64,000 bases of DNA from DATDDB01 sp035260545 (GTDB lineage: Bacteria; Pseudomonadota; Gammaproteobacteria; Burkholderiales; Gallionellaceae): NCBI GenBank assembly GCA_035260545.1, contig DATFUZ010000040.1, positions 5,686 to 69,685 on the forward strand, in the 5' to 3' direction. A program made the translations under genes and the position numbers. Shown one piece after another: positions 54,164 through 63,000 of this stretch; the stretch's first letter is position 1, and each line of letters starts with the position of its first letter. The notes under the pieces were generated by a model. That model did not search any database, was not told the DNA's origin, and saw only the letters and a list, made by a program, of their open reading frames with translations.

Positions 54164-55429
54164 ATGAACACAATCGACAACAGCGGCATGCTGCCGCCGC
54201 TCTCCGCGATGGAAGACTACGATCCCGATGCGATGCCGGTGACCCAGGCGCGCCGTTTCATCCGCCAGTTCCTGCGGCCGGTGGCCGAGGATGAAACAGT
54301 CTCGGTTCAGGATGCCTTTCAACGCACCCTGTCGCGCGATATTCCGTCGCCGATGAACGTTCCGCCGCACGACTACTCTGCGATGGACGGCTATGCATTG
54401 CGCCACGCCGATCTGGCGGCGGGCCGCACGGTGTTTTCGGTGGCGGGCAACAGCCTCGCCGGCCATCCTTACACCGGCGCGGTGCCGGCCGGCGCATGCG
54501 TGCGCATCATGACCGGCGCGCTTATTCCCCCGGGTTGCGATACCGTGGTGATGCAGGAGCAAGTCACAGTGGACGGCGTCGATGCCGTCATCGGCGGCAG
54601 CCACAAGCCGGGTGAAAACATCCGCCGCGTGGGCGAAGACATCCGGCAGGGCGAGATCGCCCTGTCCCGCGGCCAGCGCATGGGAGCTGCCGAAATGGGC
54701 CTGCTGGCCTCGCTGGGGCTGGCCGAGGCCCGCGTTTTCCGCAAGTTGCGGGTCGCGATCTTTTCCACCGGGGACGAATTGCTGGAGCCCGGCATTCCCG
54801 CCGAAGCCGGACACATCTATGACAGCAACCGCTATACCCTGCGCGGCCTGCTGAGCGAGCTGGGCGGCGCGGAGCTTCTGGACCTGGGCAGCATCCGCGA
54901 TGACCGCGCAGCGATCAGGGCGGCGCTGCTCGATGCCGCTGCGCGCGCCGATGTCATCATCACCAGCGGCGGCGTCTCGGTGGGCGAGGCCGACTACATC
55001 AAGCAGCTGCTGGCCGAGGTGGGCGACGTGGTGTTCTGGAAAATCGCGATGAAGCCCGGGCGCCCGCTGGCCTACGGCCGCATCGGCAACAGCCATTTCT
55101 TCGGGCTGCCGGGCAACCCGGTGGCAGTGATGGTGACGTTCAAACAGTTCGTGACCGATGCCCTGCAGGCGCTGATGGGCAGGGCGCCGGCGGCGGGCTT
55201 CACGTTCCGCGCGACCTGCACCGAACGGATCCGCAAGGCGCCGGGCCGCGTGGAGTTCCAGCGCGGCATCCTGTCGCAGGATGCCGGCGGCGCATTGTCG
55301 GTGCGCACCACCGGGGCGCAGGGTTCCGGCATGCTCAGCTCCATGAGCCGGGCAAACTGTTTTATCGTGTTGCCGATGGATCAGGGCAATGTCGAAGCGG
55401 GAAGCACCGTGGAGGTGCAACTGCTGTAA
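54164..55429 (+). CDS. moeA: Molybdopterin molybdotransferase
   Basis: A 421-residue MoeA. Catalytic-region motifs include PPHDYSAMDGYAL, GAVPAGACVRIMTGALIPPGCDTVVMQE, IFSTGDEL, YDSNRYTLRGLL, TSGGVSVGEADY and FFGLPGNPVAVMVTF, all standard. It inserts molybdate into adenylylated molybdopterin to form molybdenum cofactor. No other moa/mob gene is in the window, and the neighbours are kinases, so the locus is isolated. Confidence 0.95.
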   Translation: MNTIDNSGMLPPLSAMEDYDPDAMPVTQARRFIRQFLRPVAEDETVSVQDAFQRTLSRDIPSPMNVPPHDYSAMDGYALRHADLAAGRTVFSVAGNSLAGHPYTGAVPAGACVRIMTGALIPPGCDTVVMQEQVTVDGVDAVIGGSHKPGENIRRVGEDIRQGEIALSRGQRMGAAEMGLLASLGLAEARVFRKLRVAIFSTGDELLEPGIPAEAGHIYDSNRYTLRGLLSELGGAELLDLGSIRDDRAAIRAALLDAAARADVIITSGGVSVGEADYIKQLLAEVGDVVFWKIAMKPGRPLAYGRIGNSHFFGLPGNPVAVMVTFKQFVTDALQALMGRAPAAGFTFRATCTERIRKAPGRVEFQRGILSQDAGGALSVRTTGAQGSGMLSSMSRANCFIVLPMDQGNVEAGSTVEVQLL

Positions 55430-55475
55430 CAGGCCGCAGGCGCGGCCACGAGCGCAAACCTGAAGGGGAACTGAC

Positions 55476-57173
55476 ATGGCAAGCCATCTGGGGCGCTATG
55501 AAATCCTGGAGGAACTGGGCCGCGGGTCCATGGGCGTGGTTTACCGGGCGAACGATCCTCTCATCGGCCGCCAGGTGGCGATCAAGACCGTCAATCTGCA
55601 CGATCTGGCCCCCGAAAAGCGCAAGGAATACGAAACGCGCTTTCATCAGGAGGCGAAAGCGGCCGGGTCGCTGAATCATCCCAACATCGTCACCATATAC
55701 GACCTGGGCAGGTCCGGCGATGAGGTCTTCATTGCGATGGAGTTGCTCGAAGGCCGGCAACTGCACGACGATACCACCGAATTTCCGCGCCTGCCCCCCG
55801 CCGAAGCGCTGGAGATAGCCGCCCAGGTGGCGGACGGACTGGCATACGCCCACCGTGGCGGCATTGTGCATCGTGACATCAAGCCCTCCAACATCATGCT
55901 GGTCGGGGAGCACCTCGCCAAGATCGCCGACTTCGGCATCGCCCAGATAAGCGCTCCGCTGATCTCCACACGCACTGGCATGATCATCGGCTCGCCGCTG
56001 TACATGTCCCCGGAGCAGATCCTGTCGTCGGGCACCGACGCCCGCTCCGACATCTTTTCACTGGGCATCGTGCTCTACCAGATGCTGACGGGACAGCGCC
56101 CGTTCAGCGGCAACGACGCCCATTCCGTGATGTACAAGATCGTCAATGAAGAACCGCCCAGCCTTGGTTCCCACCACGGGAACTTCCCGCCCGCGCTGGA
56201 AGCCATCGTTTCCCGGTGCCTGGCGAAAAAGCCCCAGGACAGATACCAGGATGCGGGTGAACTGGCGAATGACCTGCGCGCATGCCGCAACCAGTTGCTG
56301 GGCATCCCTGCAACGACAGGGTATTCCGCGCTGATGGGCGCCCAGCTCAAGCGCATGGCCAGCCCCGGTGCCGTGCCTCCGTGGCTGCTTGCCGCGGCGT
56401 TCGTTTCCATCGGACTGATCTTCATGTTCGATCTGTCCACTGGCGATGCCACGCAGATGCACCTGCTGTACATATTCCCGCTGGTCCTGATCAGCTACCA
56501 CTGCAGGCAGGTCAAACTGGTCTATGCGGCGGTCGGGCTGGCGCTGGTGCTGCAGGGCGTCATCCTCATCGGCTTTTCGACACTGTCACCGTTCTCCAGG
56601 GCCCTGCTGGCGCTGCTCGCCATGCCGTCCAACGTGCTGATCGCCTACATCGCGCGGGTCGCGCGCGCAAACTTTCTCGCCATCGACCATCTCGCACCCT
56701 ACGACGACCTGACCGGGCTATACAACCGTACCCTGTTTGAATCGCTGACCGAACTCGAAGTCTCGCGGCAACAGCGCAGCCACGGCGCGTTTTCCCTCGC
56801 GGTGGTCACGATCGCCAACCTCGCCGAGGTAAGGCGGACGAACGGCCCGCAAGCTGTGGATGGCGCGGTGCGGCTGCTTGCCAAGATCCTGCGCGAGCAT
56901 ATCCGCCACAGCGATATCGCCGCCCGCATTGCCGAGGATAAATTCGCCATCATGATGCCGGACACCGGAGCCGCGGGCTGTGATCTGTTCTGCAGACAGA
57001 TCGCCGTGAAGATCAAGACCCTGATGCGCAAGGCTGCCGTTCCGGCCATCGTCCGCATCGGACATGTCACGCCGGACCAGGCGCCCGCATCCGCCGCCGA
57101 ACTGTTCGACCGCGCGGACGGCACAATGCATGATACGCGCGACAATGCCGGCAAAGATGCGGCTGCCAGGTGA
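55476..57173 (+). CDS. Ser/Thr kinase fused to membrane helices and degenerate GGDEF
   Basis: A 565-residue protein. Kinase domain 7-270: Gly loop GRGSMGVVY, Lys37 in VAIK, catalytic HRDIKPSN (Asp134), DFG (152-154), SPEQ. Then four hydrophobic segments between about 302 and 395. Residues ~405-545 follow the GGDEF fold (APYDDLTGLYNRTLFESL), but the active site reads RIAEDKFAIMMP, AEDKF instead of GGDEF, so cyclase activity is unlikely. The kinase faces the cytoplasm and the GGDEF-like part may sense or scaffold. This combination is unusual. Next to a second, related kinase gene. Confidence 0.88.
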   Translation: MASHLGRYEILEELGRGSMGVVYRANDPLIGRQVAIKTVNLHDLAPEKRKEYETRFHQEAKAAGSLNHPNIVTIYDLGRSGDEVFIAMELLEGRQLHDDTTEFPRLPPAEALEIAAQVADGLAYAHRGGIVHRDIKPSNIMLVGEHLAKIADFGIAQISAPLISTRTGMIIGSPLYMSPEQILSSGTDARSDIFSLGIVLYQMLTGQRPFSGNDAHSVMYKIVNEEPPSLGSHHGNFPPALEAIVSRCLAKKPQDRYQDAGELANDLRACRNQLLGIPATTGYSALMGAQLKRMASPGAVPPWLLAAAFVSIGLIFMFDLSTGDATQMHLLYIFPLVLISYHCRQVKLVYAAVGLALVLQGVILIGFSTLSPFSRALLALLAMPSNVLIAYIARVARANFLAIDHLAPYDDLTGLYNRTLFESLTELEVSRQQRSHGAFSLAVVTIANLAEVRRTNGPQAVDGAVRLLAKILREHIRHSDIAARIAEDKFAIMMPDTGAAGCDLFCRQIAVKIKTLMRKAAVPAIVRIGHVTPDQAPASAAELFDRADGTMHDTRDNAGKDAAAR

Positions 57174-57261
57174 CATCCCGCTTGCAGCCGCAACAAAAAA
57201 ATGTTTTGATACCCAATTCTCAAAACAGAAGAACAATGCGTGAGGTATCGGGGAAAACGGC

Positions 57262-58236
57262 ATGAAGACCAGACTTGGGCGCTACGAAATCATTGAAACA
57301 CTGGGGCGCGGCTCGATGGGCGTGGTCTACAAGGCGCGGGATCCGCTGATAGACCGCGTGGTCGCGGTCAAGGCAATCGACCTGCATGCGCTGCCTCCCG
57401 AGGAGAAGCAGCGCTACGAGGCGCGCTTCCGTCAGGAAGCCATGGCCGCCGGCCGCCTCAGCCACCCCAATCTGGTGACCATCCACGACCTGGGTGAAAG
57501 CGACGACGTGGCGTTCATCGCCATGGAGTTCCTGGAAGGCGAGGAAATCGGCAAGCTCCGCAGCCTGTCGGTGGACGATGCGCTCAACATCGCCATCCAG
57601 GCGGCGGCCGGCCTGCATTACGCGCACGAGCACGGCATCGTGCACCGCGACATCAAGCCGGCCAACATCATGCTGCTCAAGAACAACCAGGTGAAGGTCT
57701 GCGATTTCGGCATCGCCAGAATGGCGTCGCCGCTGCTGCACACCCGCACCGGCATCATCATGGGCTCGCCGCTCTACATGGCGCCCGAGCAAATTCTGAG
57801 CAAGCCGGTGGACAACCGCTCCGACATTTTCTCGCTGGGCATCGTGATCTATGAAATGCTGACGGACGCCACGCCGTTTTCGGCGAGCACCAGCGACAAG
57901 GTCATGCGCGCCATCGTGACCGAGACCCCGCCCCTGCCCAGCACCCGGAACCCGGCGGTGACCGGCATGCTGGACGACATCGTGATGAAGTGCCTGGCCA
58001 AGAATCCCGAGGACCGCTACCAGGACGCCGGGCAGTTGGAAAATGACCTGCGTGTGTGCCGCGGCATCCTGCTGCAGTCACAGACCGGCGCGGAACACCA
58101 CAAGCATTATTTCATCGGGCACGGCGCAGGACGCGGCGGGAAACTGACGACCTTCTGGCTGGCCGTCATCATCCTGGGAACCGCGGTCGCCTCGATCGCC
58201 CTCTACGAACTGATCCGGCACCTCTACGGGCGCTGA
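57262..58236 (+). CDS. Membrane-anchored Ser/Thr protein kinase
   Basis: A 324-residue kinase. Gly loop GRGSMGVVYKA, Lys37 in VAVK, HRD 128-130, DFG 148-150, APEQ; all catalytic residues intact. One C-terminal membrane helix (~298-316) with almost no extracellular part follows a short linker. Its sequence is close to the kinase domain of the gene at 55476 (RYEI..LGRGSMGVVY, RTGxIxGSPLYM), pointing to tandem duplication. No phosphatase gene is adjacent. Confidence 0.94.
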   Translation: MKTRLGRYEIIETLGRGSMGVVYKARDPLIDRVVAVKAIDLHALPPEEKQRYEARFRQEAMAAGRLSHPNLVTIHDLGESDDVAFIAMEFLEGEEIGKLRSLSVDDALNIAIQAAAGLHYAHEHGIVHRDIKPANIMLLKNNQVKVCDFGIARMASPLLHTRTGIIMGSPLYMAPEQILSKPVDNRSDIFSLGIVIYEMLTDATPFSASTSDKVMRAIVTETPPLPSTRNPAVTGMLDDIVMKCLAKNPEDRYQDAGQLENDLRVCRGILLQSQTGAEHHKHYFIGHGAGRGGKLTTFWLAVIILGTAVASIALYELIRHLYGR

Positions 58237-58248
58237 ACCGCCCCTGCC

Positions 58249-58728
58249 TTACAAATCAGCCAACGGGCTGTCGGCAAGCTTGTCGTCGTGGGTGCGCAGC
58301 TGCGCCACCACCTCGCGCAGGGAGGCATCCAGGGAAACCAGCACTGGCTCGGGCAGCGATTGCAGCGCTTCCGGCAGCAACCCCTCGGCCGGTCCCGGCG
58401 CCTGTTTCAGCAGGGCGGTGGCCGCTTCGGTCAGGAACAGGCCAACCCGCCGCTGGTCTTCCGTGCTGCGTTCCTTGATGACAAGGCCGCGCACGGTCAG
58501 TTTTTCGACCAACTGGCTGCAGGTGGACTGGTGTATGGACATGCGAAGCGCCAGTTCCGAAATCCCGATCCCGGGCTCGCCGGCAATTTCATGCACGATC
58601 CATAATTGCGAACCGGTAATGCCGCAGCTCTGCTCGACATCCCTGAAATGCTGGCGCACCGAACCGTATATGATGCGGAACTTCTTGAGAACCTGAAGAG
58701 AAAGCTCGTTATTTTTGCGTGTAGTCAA
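58249..58728 (-). CDS. MarR-family regulator, TTG start
   Basis: A 159-residue winged-helix regulator: ITGSQLWIVHEIAGEPGIGISELALRMSIHQSTCSQLVEKL and the wing RSTEDQRRVGLFLT. No ATG fits; the best start is TTG at 58728 with AAAGGA six bases upstream. An out-of-frame ATG a few bases earlier opens only an eight-codon frame. A TATAAT box on the minus strand (58774-58769) lies 40 bp upstream. Ligand and targets unknown; it probably controls itself and perhaps the divergent region. Confidence 0.88.
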   Translation of the reverse strand: MTTRKNNELSLQVLKKFRIIYGSVRQHFRDVEQSCGITGSQLWIVHEIAGEPGIGISELALRMSIHQSTCSQLVEKLTVRGLVIKERSTEDQRRVGLFLTEAATALLKQAPGPAEGLLPEALQSLPEPVLVSLDASLREVVAQLRTHDDKLADSPLADL

Positions 58729-58887
58729 TGTCCATCCTTTCCGACCAAATGGTGTGGTAATGGCCTGTATTATAAGGGAACATCGTCGATACCGCCATTT
58801 TGCCGCTACCACTCCGTTGCAAACTGATTACACAGGATTTTTTCATCTTTTTTTTCAATTTGCGTAAATATAATTTATAATTACTCT
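58729..58887. other. AT-rich divergent promoter region
   Basis: Between the MarR start and the candidate ncRNA. It is far more AT-rich than its surroundings at 58835-58890, with a T-rich stretch and two overlapping TATAAT-like boxes; the plus-strand TATAAT at 58876-58881 would start transcription near 58888. The -35 match (TTTCAA) is poor. Confidence 0.45.
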
Positions 58888-59071
58888 TTTCCAGCCAATT
58901 CGCGTCTGCATCCGATGCTGGTCGCGCAATTGTCGGCAGCAATTGCGGCGGAAGGCTCCAGCCGCTCCGCCAACAGCGCAAGTGCTTGCCGGTTGGTTCA
59001 ACCGGCGCTCCACCGTCCAACAACAGCAGTTTGGTCGGTACTCGCCCATCCGGACGGATGGGCATTTTTTT
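58888..59071 (+). ncRNA. Candidate structured small RNA
   Basis: About 184 nt bounded by a TATAAT box and an intrinsic terminator, with no credible protein frame. Consecutive stem-loops: CCAGC 58891-58895 with GCTGG 58917-58921; CGCAATTG 58925-58932 with CAATTGCG 58940-58947; GCGGA 58948-58952 with TCCGC 58966-58970, enclosing GGCT/AGCC; GCCGGTT 58988-58994 with AACCGGC 59000-59006; and the terminator stem. It does not resemble tmRNA, RNase P, SRP or 6S RNA as I know them. Prediction only. Confidence 0.5.
59044..59071 (+). terminator. Strong intrinsic terminator
   Basis: GCCCATCC, loop GGAC, GGATGGGC, then A and seven T. There is no rightward coding gene before it for more than 800 bp (the preceding rightward gene ends at 58236), so it must end another transcript, presumably the candidate ncRNA. 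Confidence 0.85.
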
Positions 59072-59201
59072 GCCTGCGCACCGCCTGTCCGACGAAACCG
59101 GCACGCCGCCATTATCCGGTTTGCCCAATGCACGATCTGTCATATCATTCCGGATTCCCGTTATTACCATTTGCGATTCCCCCAAGCAAGGAGCGGTAAG
59201 C

Positions 59202-59987
59202 ATGCAAAATGACACCAGCATGTATGAAGTGCCGGCCGGCCGGCTGACTTTCACCCACAAGGGGCTCGGCGAGGGCCGCGAACTGGGCGAGGCAACCATT
59301 ACCTGCAATATCTGGGGCAAGGCCAGCGTCCGCATCCGCGACGGTGAGCAGGACGGCTCGGCGGGCTGGGCGGGGTGGCTGGTCGCCCTTGCGCTCGTCA
59401 TTGGCGCAGCCCTTGCCGCTGCGTGGTTTGCCCAAGTGTGGCCGTTTTCTGCACCTGCGGCGGCAAGTGCGCCGCAACAGGCGGCCCAGCAGCCGGCGCC
59501 GGGCGCCGACGTGCCCATGGCGCAGCCCGTGGAGCCTGAAGCTGCTCCGGCCGCAAACCCCACGGCCGCGCCCGAGGCTCAGCAGCCGGCGGCGAACGCT
59601 CCGCCTGCTCGTGCAGAGGCGACATCTGCCCCCCAGCCCGCCGCCGCAATGAACCCAAGCCCCCAAACAGCAAAATCGCCAGCAGGTAAACCGGCTGCTG
59701 CCGCACGCGCCCCGGCCACGCCGCATTCTTCCGCGCCTCACCGCGCAGCGCCATCGGCCTCCGCCAGGGCGCGCAAGGCCCCCGTGGCTGCCGCCCACGC
59801 GTCTGCCGCAGCGTCCAACGAGAAACCGGCAGTTGCCGCAACCCATGATGCCGCAGCCCCGGCGCAGACGCAGGCTGCTTCGGCACATGGCGGCAGTGTA
59901 CCGCCTGCCAACGCGACCACGCCGGATCCGGCCGCACCTCGAGCAGCGTCCCCCGCTACCGACGCCGGCACCGCTGCGGCGCAGTAG
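59202..59987 (+). CDS. Ala/Pro-rich single-pass membrane protein
   Basis: A 261-residue protein of unknown function. Residues 1-50 form a small polar domain (MYEVPAGRLTFTHKGLGEGRE); one membrane helix follows (GWLVALALVIGAALAAAWFA, ~57-76), then about 180 residues of low-complexity Ala/Pro/Gln-rich sequence. Topology is probably N-in with a long periplasmic tail, as in TonB- or FtsN-like proteins, but no conserved end domain is present. AAGGAG precedes the ATG; a possible promoter is TTGCCC (59121) -16- TATCAT (59143). Confidence 0.75.
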   Translation: MQNDTSMYEVPAGRLTFTHKGLGEGRELGEATITCNIWGKASVRIRDGEQDGSAGWAGWLVALALVIGAALAAAWFAQVWPFSAPAAASAPQQAAQQPAPGADVPMAQPVEPEAAPAANPTAAPEAQQPAANAPPARAEATSAPQPAAAMNPSPQTAKSPAGKPAAAARAPATPHSSAPHRAAPSASARARKAPVAAAHASAAASNEKPAVAATHDAAAPAQTQAASAHGGSVPPANATTPDPAAPRAASPATDAGTAAAQ

Positions 59988-60119
59988 CCGGACCGCCCGG
60001 CGCGGTTCGGCCCGATCGCGGCTCCGGGCAGAGCCGTGCATCTTTCCCGTGCTCCGCATTGAAACTTATAATCGGTACAGACAAACGCGTACGGAAAAAC
60101 CAACGACGGAGAGCGGGAC

Positions 60120-62795
60120 ATGGCCGACTGGCACCAGCTTTCGCCGCAAGAAACGCTTGAGGCACTTTCCTCCACGGCCAGCGGGCTCAGCAGCCGCGAA
60201 GCCGCGCAGCGTCTAGGCATCCACGGCCCCAACCGGCTGCCCCAGCCGCGGCGCCGCAGCGGGTGGGTGCGCTTCCTGCTGCAGTTCCACAATATGTTGA
60301 TCTATGTGCTGCTGGCATCGGCTGGCATCACGGCATCGCTTGCACACTGGGCCGACACCAGCGTCATCATCGGCGTGGTGTTCATCAACGCACTGACCGG
60401 CTTCATTCAGGAAGGCAAGGCGGAAAAGGCGATGGAGGCCATCCGGCGCATGCTGCCGGTGGGCGCACAGGTGCTGCGTGAAGGAAAACGCATGGCGCTC
60501 CCGGCCGAACTGCTGGTGCCGGGCGACATTGTGCTGCTGCAGTCCGGCGACAAGGTGCCTGCGGACATCCGGCTGTTGAGCGCGAAGAACCTGCGCATCG
60601 AGGAGGCCGCGCTGACCGGCGAGTCCGGTGCAGTCGACAAGACCCCCGCCGCCGTCGAAGGCTCGACGGCGCTTGGCGACCGCACCTGCATGGGCTACTC
60701 CGGCACGCTGGTGGCATACGGCCAGGGGATGGGCGTGGTGGTGGGCACCGGCATGAATACCGAGATCGGCCGCGTCAGCCTGCTGCTCTCCGAAGTGCGT
60801 ACGCTGACCACGCCGCTGCTGCGCCAGATGGAGCGCTTCGGCCTGTGGCTGAGCGCCGCTATCGTTGCGCTGGCTGCGGTCATGTTCGCCCTCGGCATGC
60901 TGCTGCATCATTTCAGCGCGGCCGACATGTTCATCGCGGCGGTCAGCATGGCGGTCGCCGCCATCCCGGAGGGCCTGCCCGCCGTGCTGACCATCACGCT
61001 CGCTCTGGGCGTGCAGCGCATGGCCAAGCGCCGCGCCATCGTGCGCCGCCTGCCGGCGGTAGAAGCGCTGGGCACGGTGACCGTGATCTGCACCGACAAG
61101 ACCGGCACGCTGACAACCAACGAGATGACGGTGCAGCGCGTGGTCGCCAGCGGCCAGACCTTCGAGGTGAGCGGCGCGGGCTACGCCCCGCGCGGGGGTT
61201 TTTCGCTTTCCGGCAGCGAAGCGGCCATGGCGGAGCATGCCGAGTTGCAGGATTTCTTCCGCGCCGGCCTGCTGTGCAACGATGCCGTGCTGGAAGAGAA
61301 GGCGGAGGGATGGCAGTGCACGGGCGACCCCACGGAGTGCGCGCTGATCACGCTGGCGATGAAAAGCGGAATGGATCCGGCATTCGAAAACGATACGCTG
61401 CCGCGTGCCGATGTCATTCCCTTCGAGTCCGAGCACCGCTTCATGGCGACCCTGCATCACGACCATGCCGGTCATGCCGTGGTCTACCTGAAGGGGGCGC
61501 CGGAAGTGGTGCTGGCCCTGTGTGACCGGCAGCGCCGCTACGGCGACGACCAGCCGCTGGACCCGGCGTACTGGGAGGACGCCATTGCACAGATGGGCGC
61601 CGGGGGCCTGCGCGCCCTGGCGCTGGCAGTCAAGCCGGTGCCGCCCGAGACCGACTACCTGGACTTCGCCGCCGTGCGCGCGGGAGGGTTTTCGCTCCTC
61701 GGAATATCGGGCATTTCCGACCCGCCGCGGGAAGAGGCAATCGCCGCTGTGGAACGCTGCCGCAGCGCCGGTATCCGCGTCAAGATGATCACCGGCGACC
61801 ATGCCGCAACGGCGCGGGCCATCGGGGCGCGGATGGGCATCGCCAACGAACGGGTGATCGCCGGGGTGGAACTGGATGCGCTGGACAGCGACGCACTGCG
61901 GCGCGTGGTCGGCGACATCGACATCTTCGCCCGTGCCAGCCCGGAGCACAAATTGCGCCTGGTGGAAGCGCTGCAGGCCAACGGCGAGATCGTGGCCATG
62001 ACCGGCGACGGAGTGAACGATTCGCCCGCCCTGAAGCGCGCCGACATCGGGCTGGCCATGGGAAGGAAAGGCACCGAGGCGGCCAAGGAGGCGGCGGAGA
62101 TGGTGCTCGCCGACGACAATTTCGCCACCATCGCCGATGCCGTCGAGGAAGGCCGCACGATCTACGACAATATCCAGAAGGCCATCGCCTTCATCATGCC
62201 GACCAACGGCGCGGAGGCGTGGATGGTGCTGTTCGCGGTGCTGTTCGGCATAACCCTGCCGATAACGCCGGTGCAGATCCTGTGGATCAACATGGTCACC
62301 GCGATCACCCTGGCGCTCGCGCTGTCGTTCGAGACGCCGGAGCCCGGCATCATGCACCGGCCGCCGCGCGCGGCCGCCGCCAGCATATTGTCGGGGTTTC
62401 TGGTGTGGCGCATCGTCTTCGTTTCCGTCCTGCTCACCACGGGCTCAATGGGCCTTTTCCTGCTCGAGGGCATGCGCGGCGCATCAATGGACGAGTGCCG
62501 CACCGTCGCCATCAATGCCCTGGTGGCGGGCGAGGCAGCCTACCTGTTCAATTGCCGCTATCTGCTGCAGCCCGTGCGGTCGTGGAGGGATTTCACCGGC
62601 AATCGCTATGTGCTGCTCACCATCGGCATCCTGGCCATCATTCAAGTCCTCTTCACTTACGTCCCGGTGATGAACCGCATCTTCGGCGGCGCGCCGCTGG
62701 ACTTAGCCGAATGGGGCCTGATCGTCAGTTTCGCCTTGCTGGCATTCGCCGCAGTGGAAATCGAAAAGTCGCTGATTCGGCGCAACATGACGTGA
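60120..62795 (+). CDS. P2-type cation-transporting ATPase
   Basis: An 891-residue P-type ATPase: cytoplasmic N-terminal cation ATPase domain, TGES (166-169) actuator loop, M4 motif AIPEGLPA (283-287 PEGLP), phosphorylation site Asp326 in DKTGTLT, hinge TGDGVNDSPALK and ten membrane helices. The layout is that of PacL/SERCA-like pumps, but the M6 Asp of Ca pumps (NxxTD) is replaced by Ala in WINMVTAITLAL, so calcium may not be the ion. A TATAAT box lies at 60067-60072. Stand-alone. Confidence 0.93.
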   Translation: MADWHQLSPQETLEALSSTASGLSSREAAQRLGIHGPNRLPQPRRRSGWVRFLLQFHNMLIYVLLASAGITASLAHWADTSVIIGVVFINALTGFIQEGKAEKAMEAIRRMLPVGAQVLREGKRMALPAELLVPGDIVLLQSGDKVPADIRLLSAKNLRIEEAALTGESGAVDKTPAAVEGSTALGDRTCMGYSGTLVAYGQGMGVVVGTGMNTEIGRVSLLLSEVRTLTTPLLRQMERFGLWLSAAIVALAAVMFALGMLLHHFSAADMFIAAVSMAVAAIPEGLPAVLTITLALGVQRMAKRRAIVRRLPAVEALGTVTVICTDKTGTLTTNEMTVQRVVASGQTFEVSGAGYAPRGGFSLSGSEAAMAEHAELQDFFRAGLLCNDAVLEEKAEGWQCTGDPTECALITLAMKSGMDPAFENDTLPRADVIPFESEHRFMATLHHDHAGHAVVYLKGAPEVVLALCDRQRRYGDDQPLDPAYWEDAIAQMGAGGLRALALAVKPVPPETDYLDFAAVRAGGFSLLGISGISDPPREEAIAAVERCRSAGIRVKMITGDHAATARAIGARMGIANERVIAGVELDALDSDALRRVVGDIDIFARASPEHKLRLVEALQANGEIVAMTGDGVNDSPALKRADIGLAMGRKGTEAAKEAAEMVLADDNFATIADAVEEGRTIYDNIQKAIAFIMPTNGAEAWMVLFAVLFGITLPITPVQILWINMVTAITLALALSFETPEPGIMHRPPRAAAASILSGFLVWRIVFVSVLLTTGSMGLFLLEGMRGASMDECRTVAINALVAGEAAYLFNCRYLLQPVRSWRDFTGNRYVLLTIGILAIIQVLFTYVPVMNRIFGGAPLDLAEWGLIVSFALLAFAAVEIEKSLIRRNMT

Positions 62796-62880
62796 GCGTG
62801 GCCAGCAGCCCGCGCCCGGCGGGCAAATTTGATGGATGTGAATGCATTATGCGGCTATAATCTCCCGATTCCGGCTTGCC

Positions 62881-62902
62881 CCCGGCGCCATCGCCGGGTT
62901 TT
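62881..62902 (+). terminator. Probable terminator after the P-type ATPase
   Basis: CCCGGCG, loop CCAT, CGCCGGG, then TTTT. It lies 85 bp past the ATPase stop. A TATAAT box at 62856-62861 sits just before it, so it could also lie in the leader of the ClC gene. Confidence 0.5.
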
Positions 62903-63000
62903 CCGTATCGGGGCGTGCGCGCCAGCGCAATGTGAAGCCCCCGCGGCAGGCCTGCCCGGACACACGTACGAACCATGATTGTCAGCCCCGGGCATGGCTC

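Noticed and set aside
62800..63000. Fluoride riboswitch before the ClC gene
   Set aside because: The conserved riboswitch core is not found and the channel has the chloride-type GSGIP motif.
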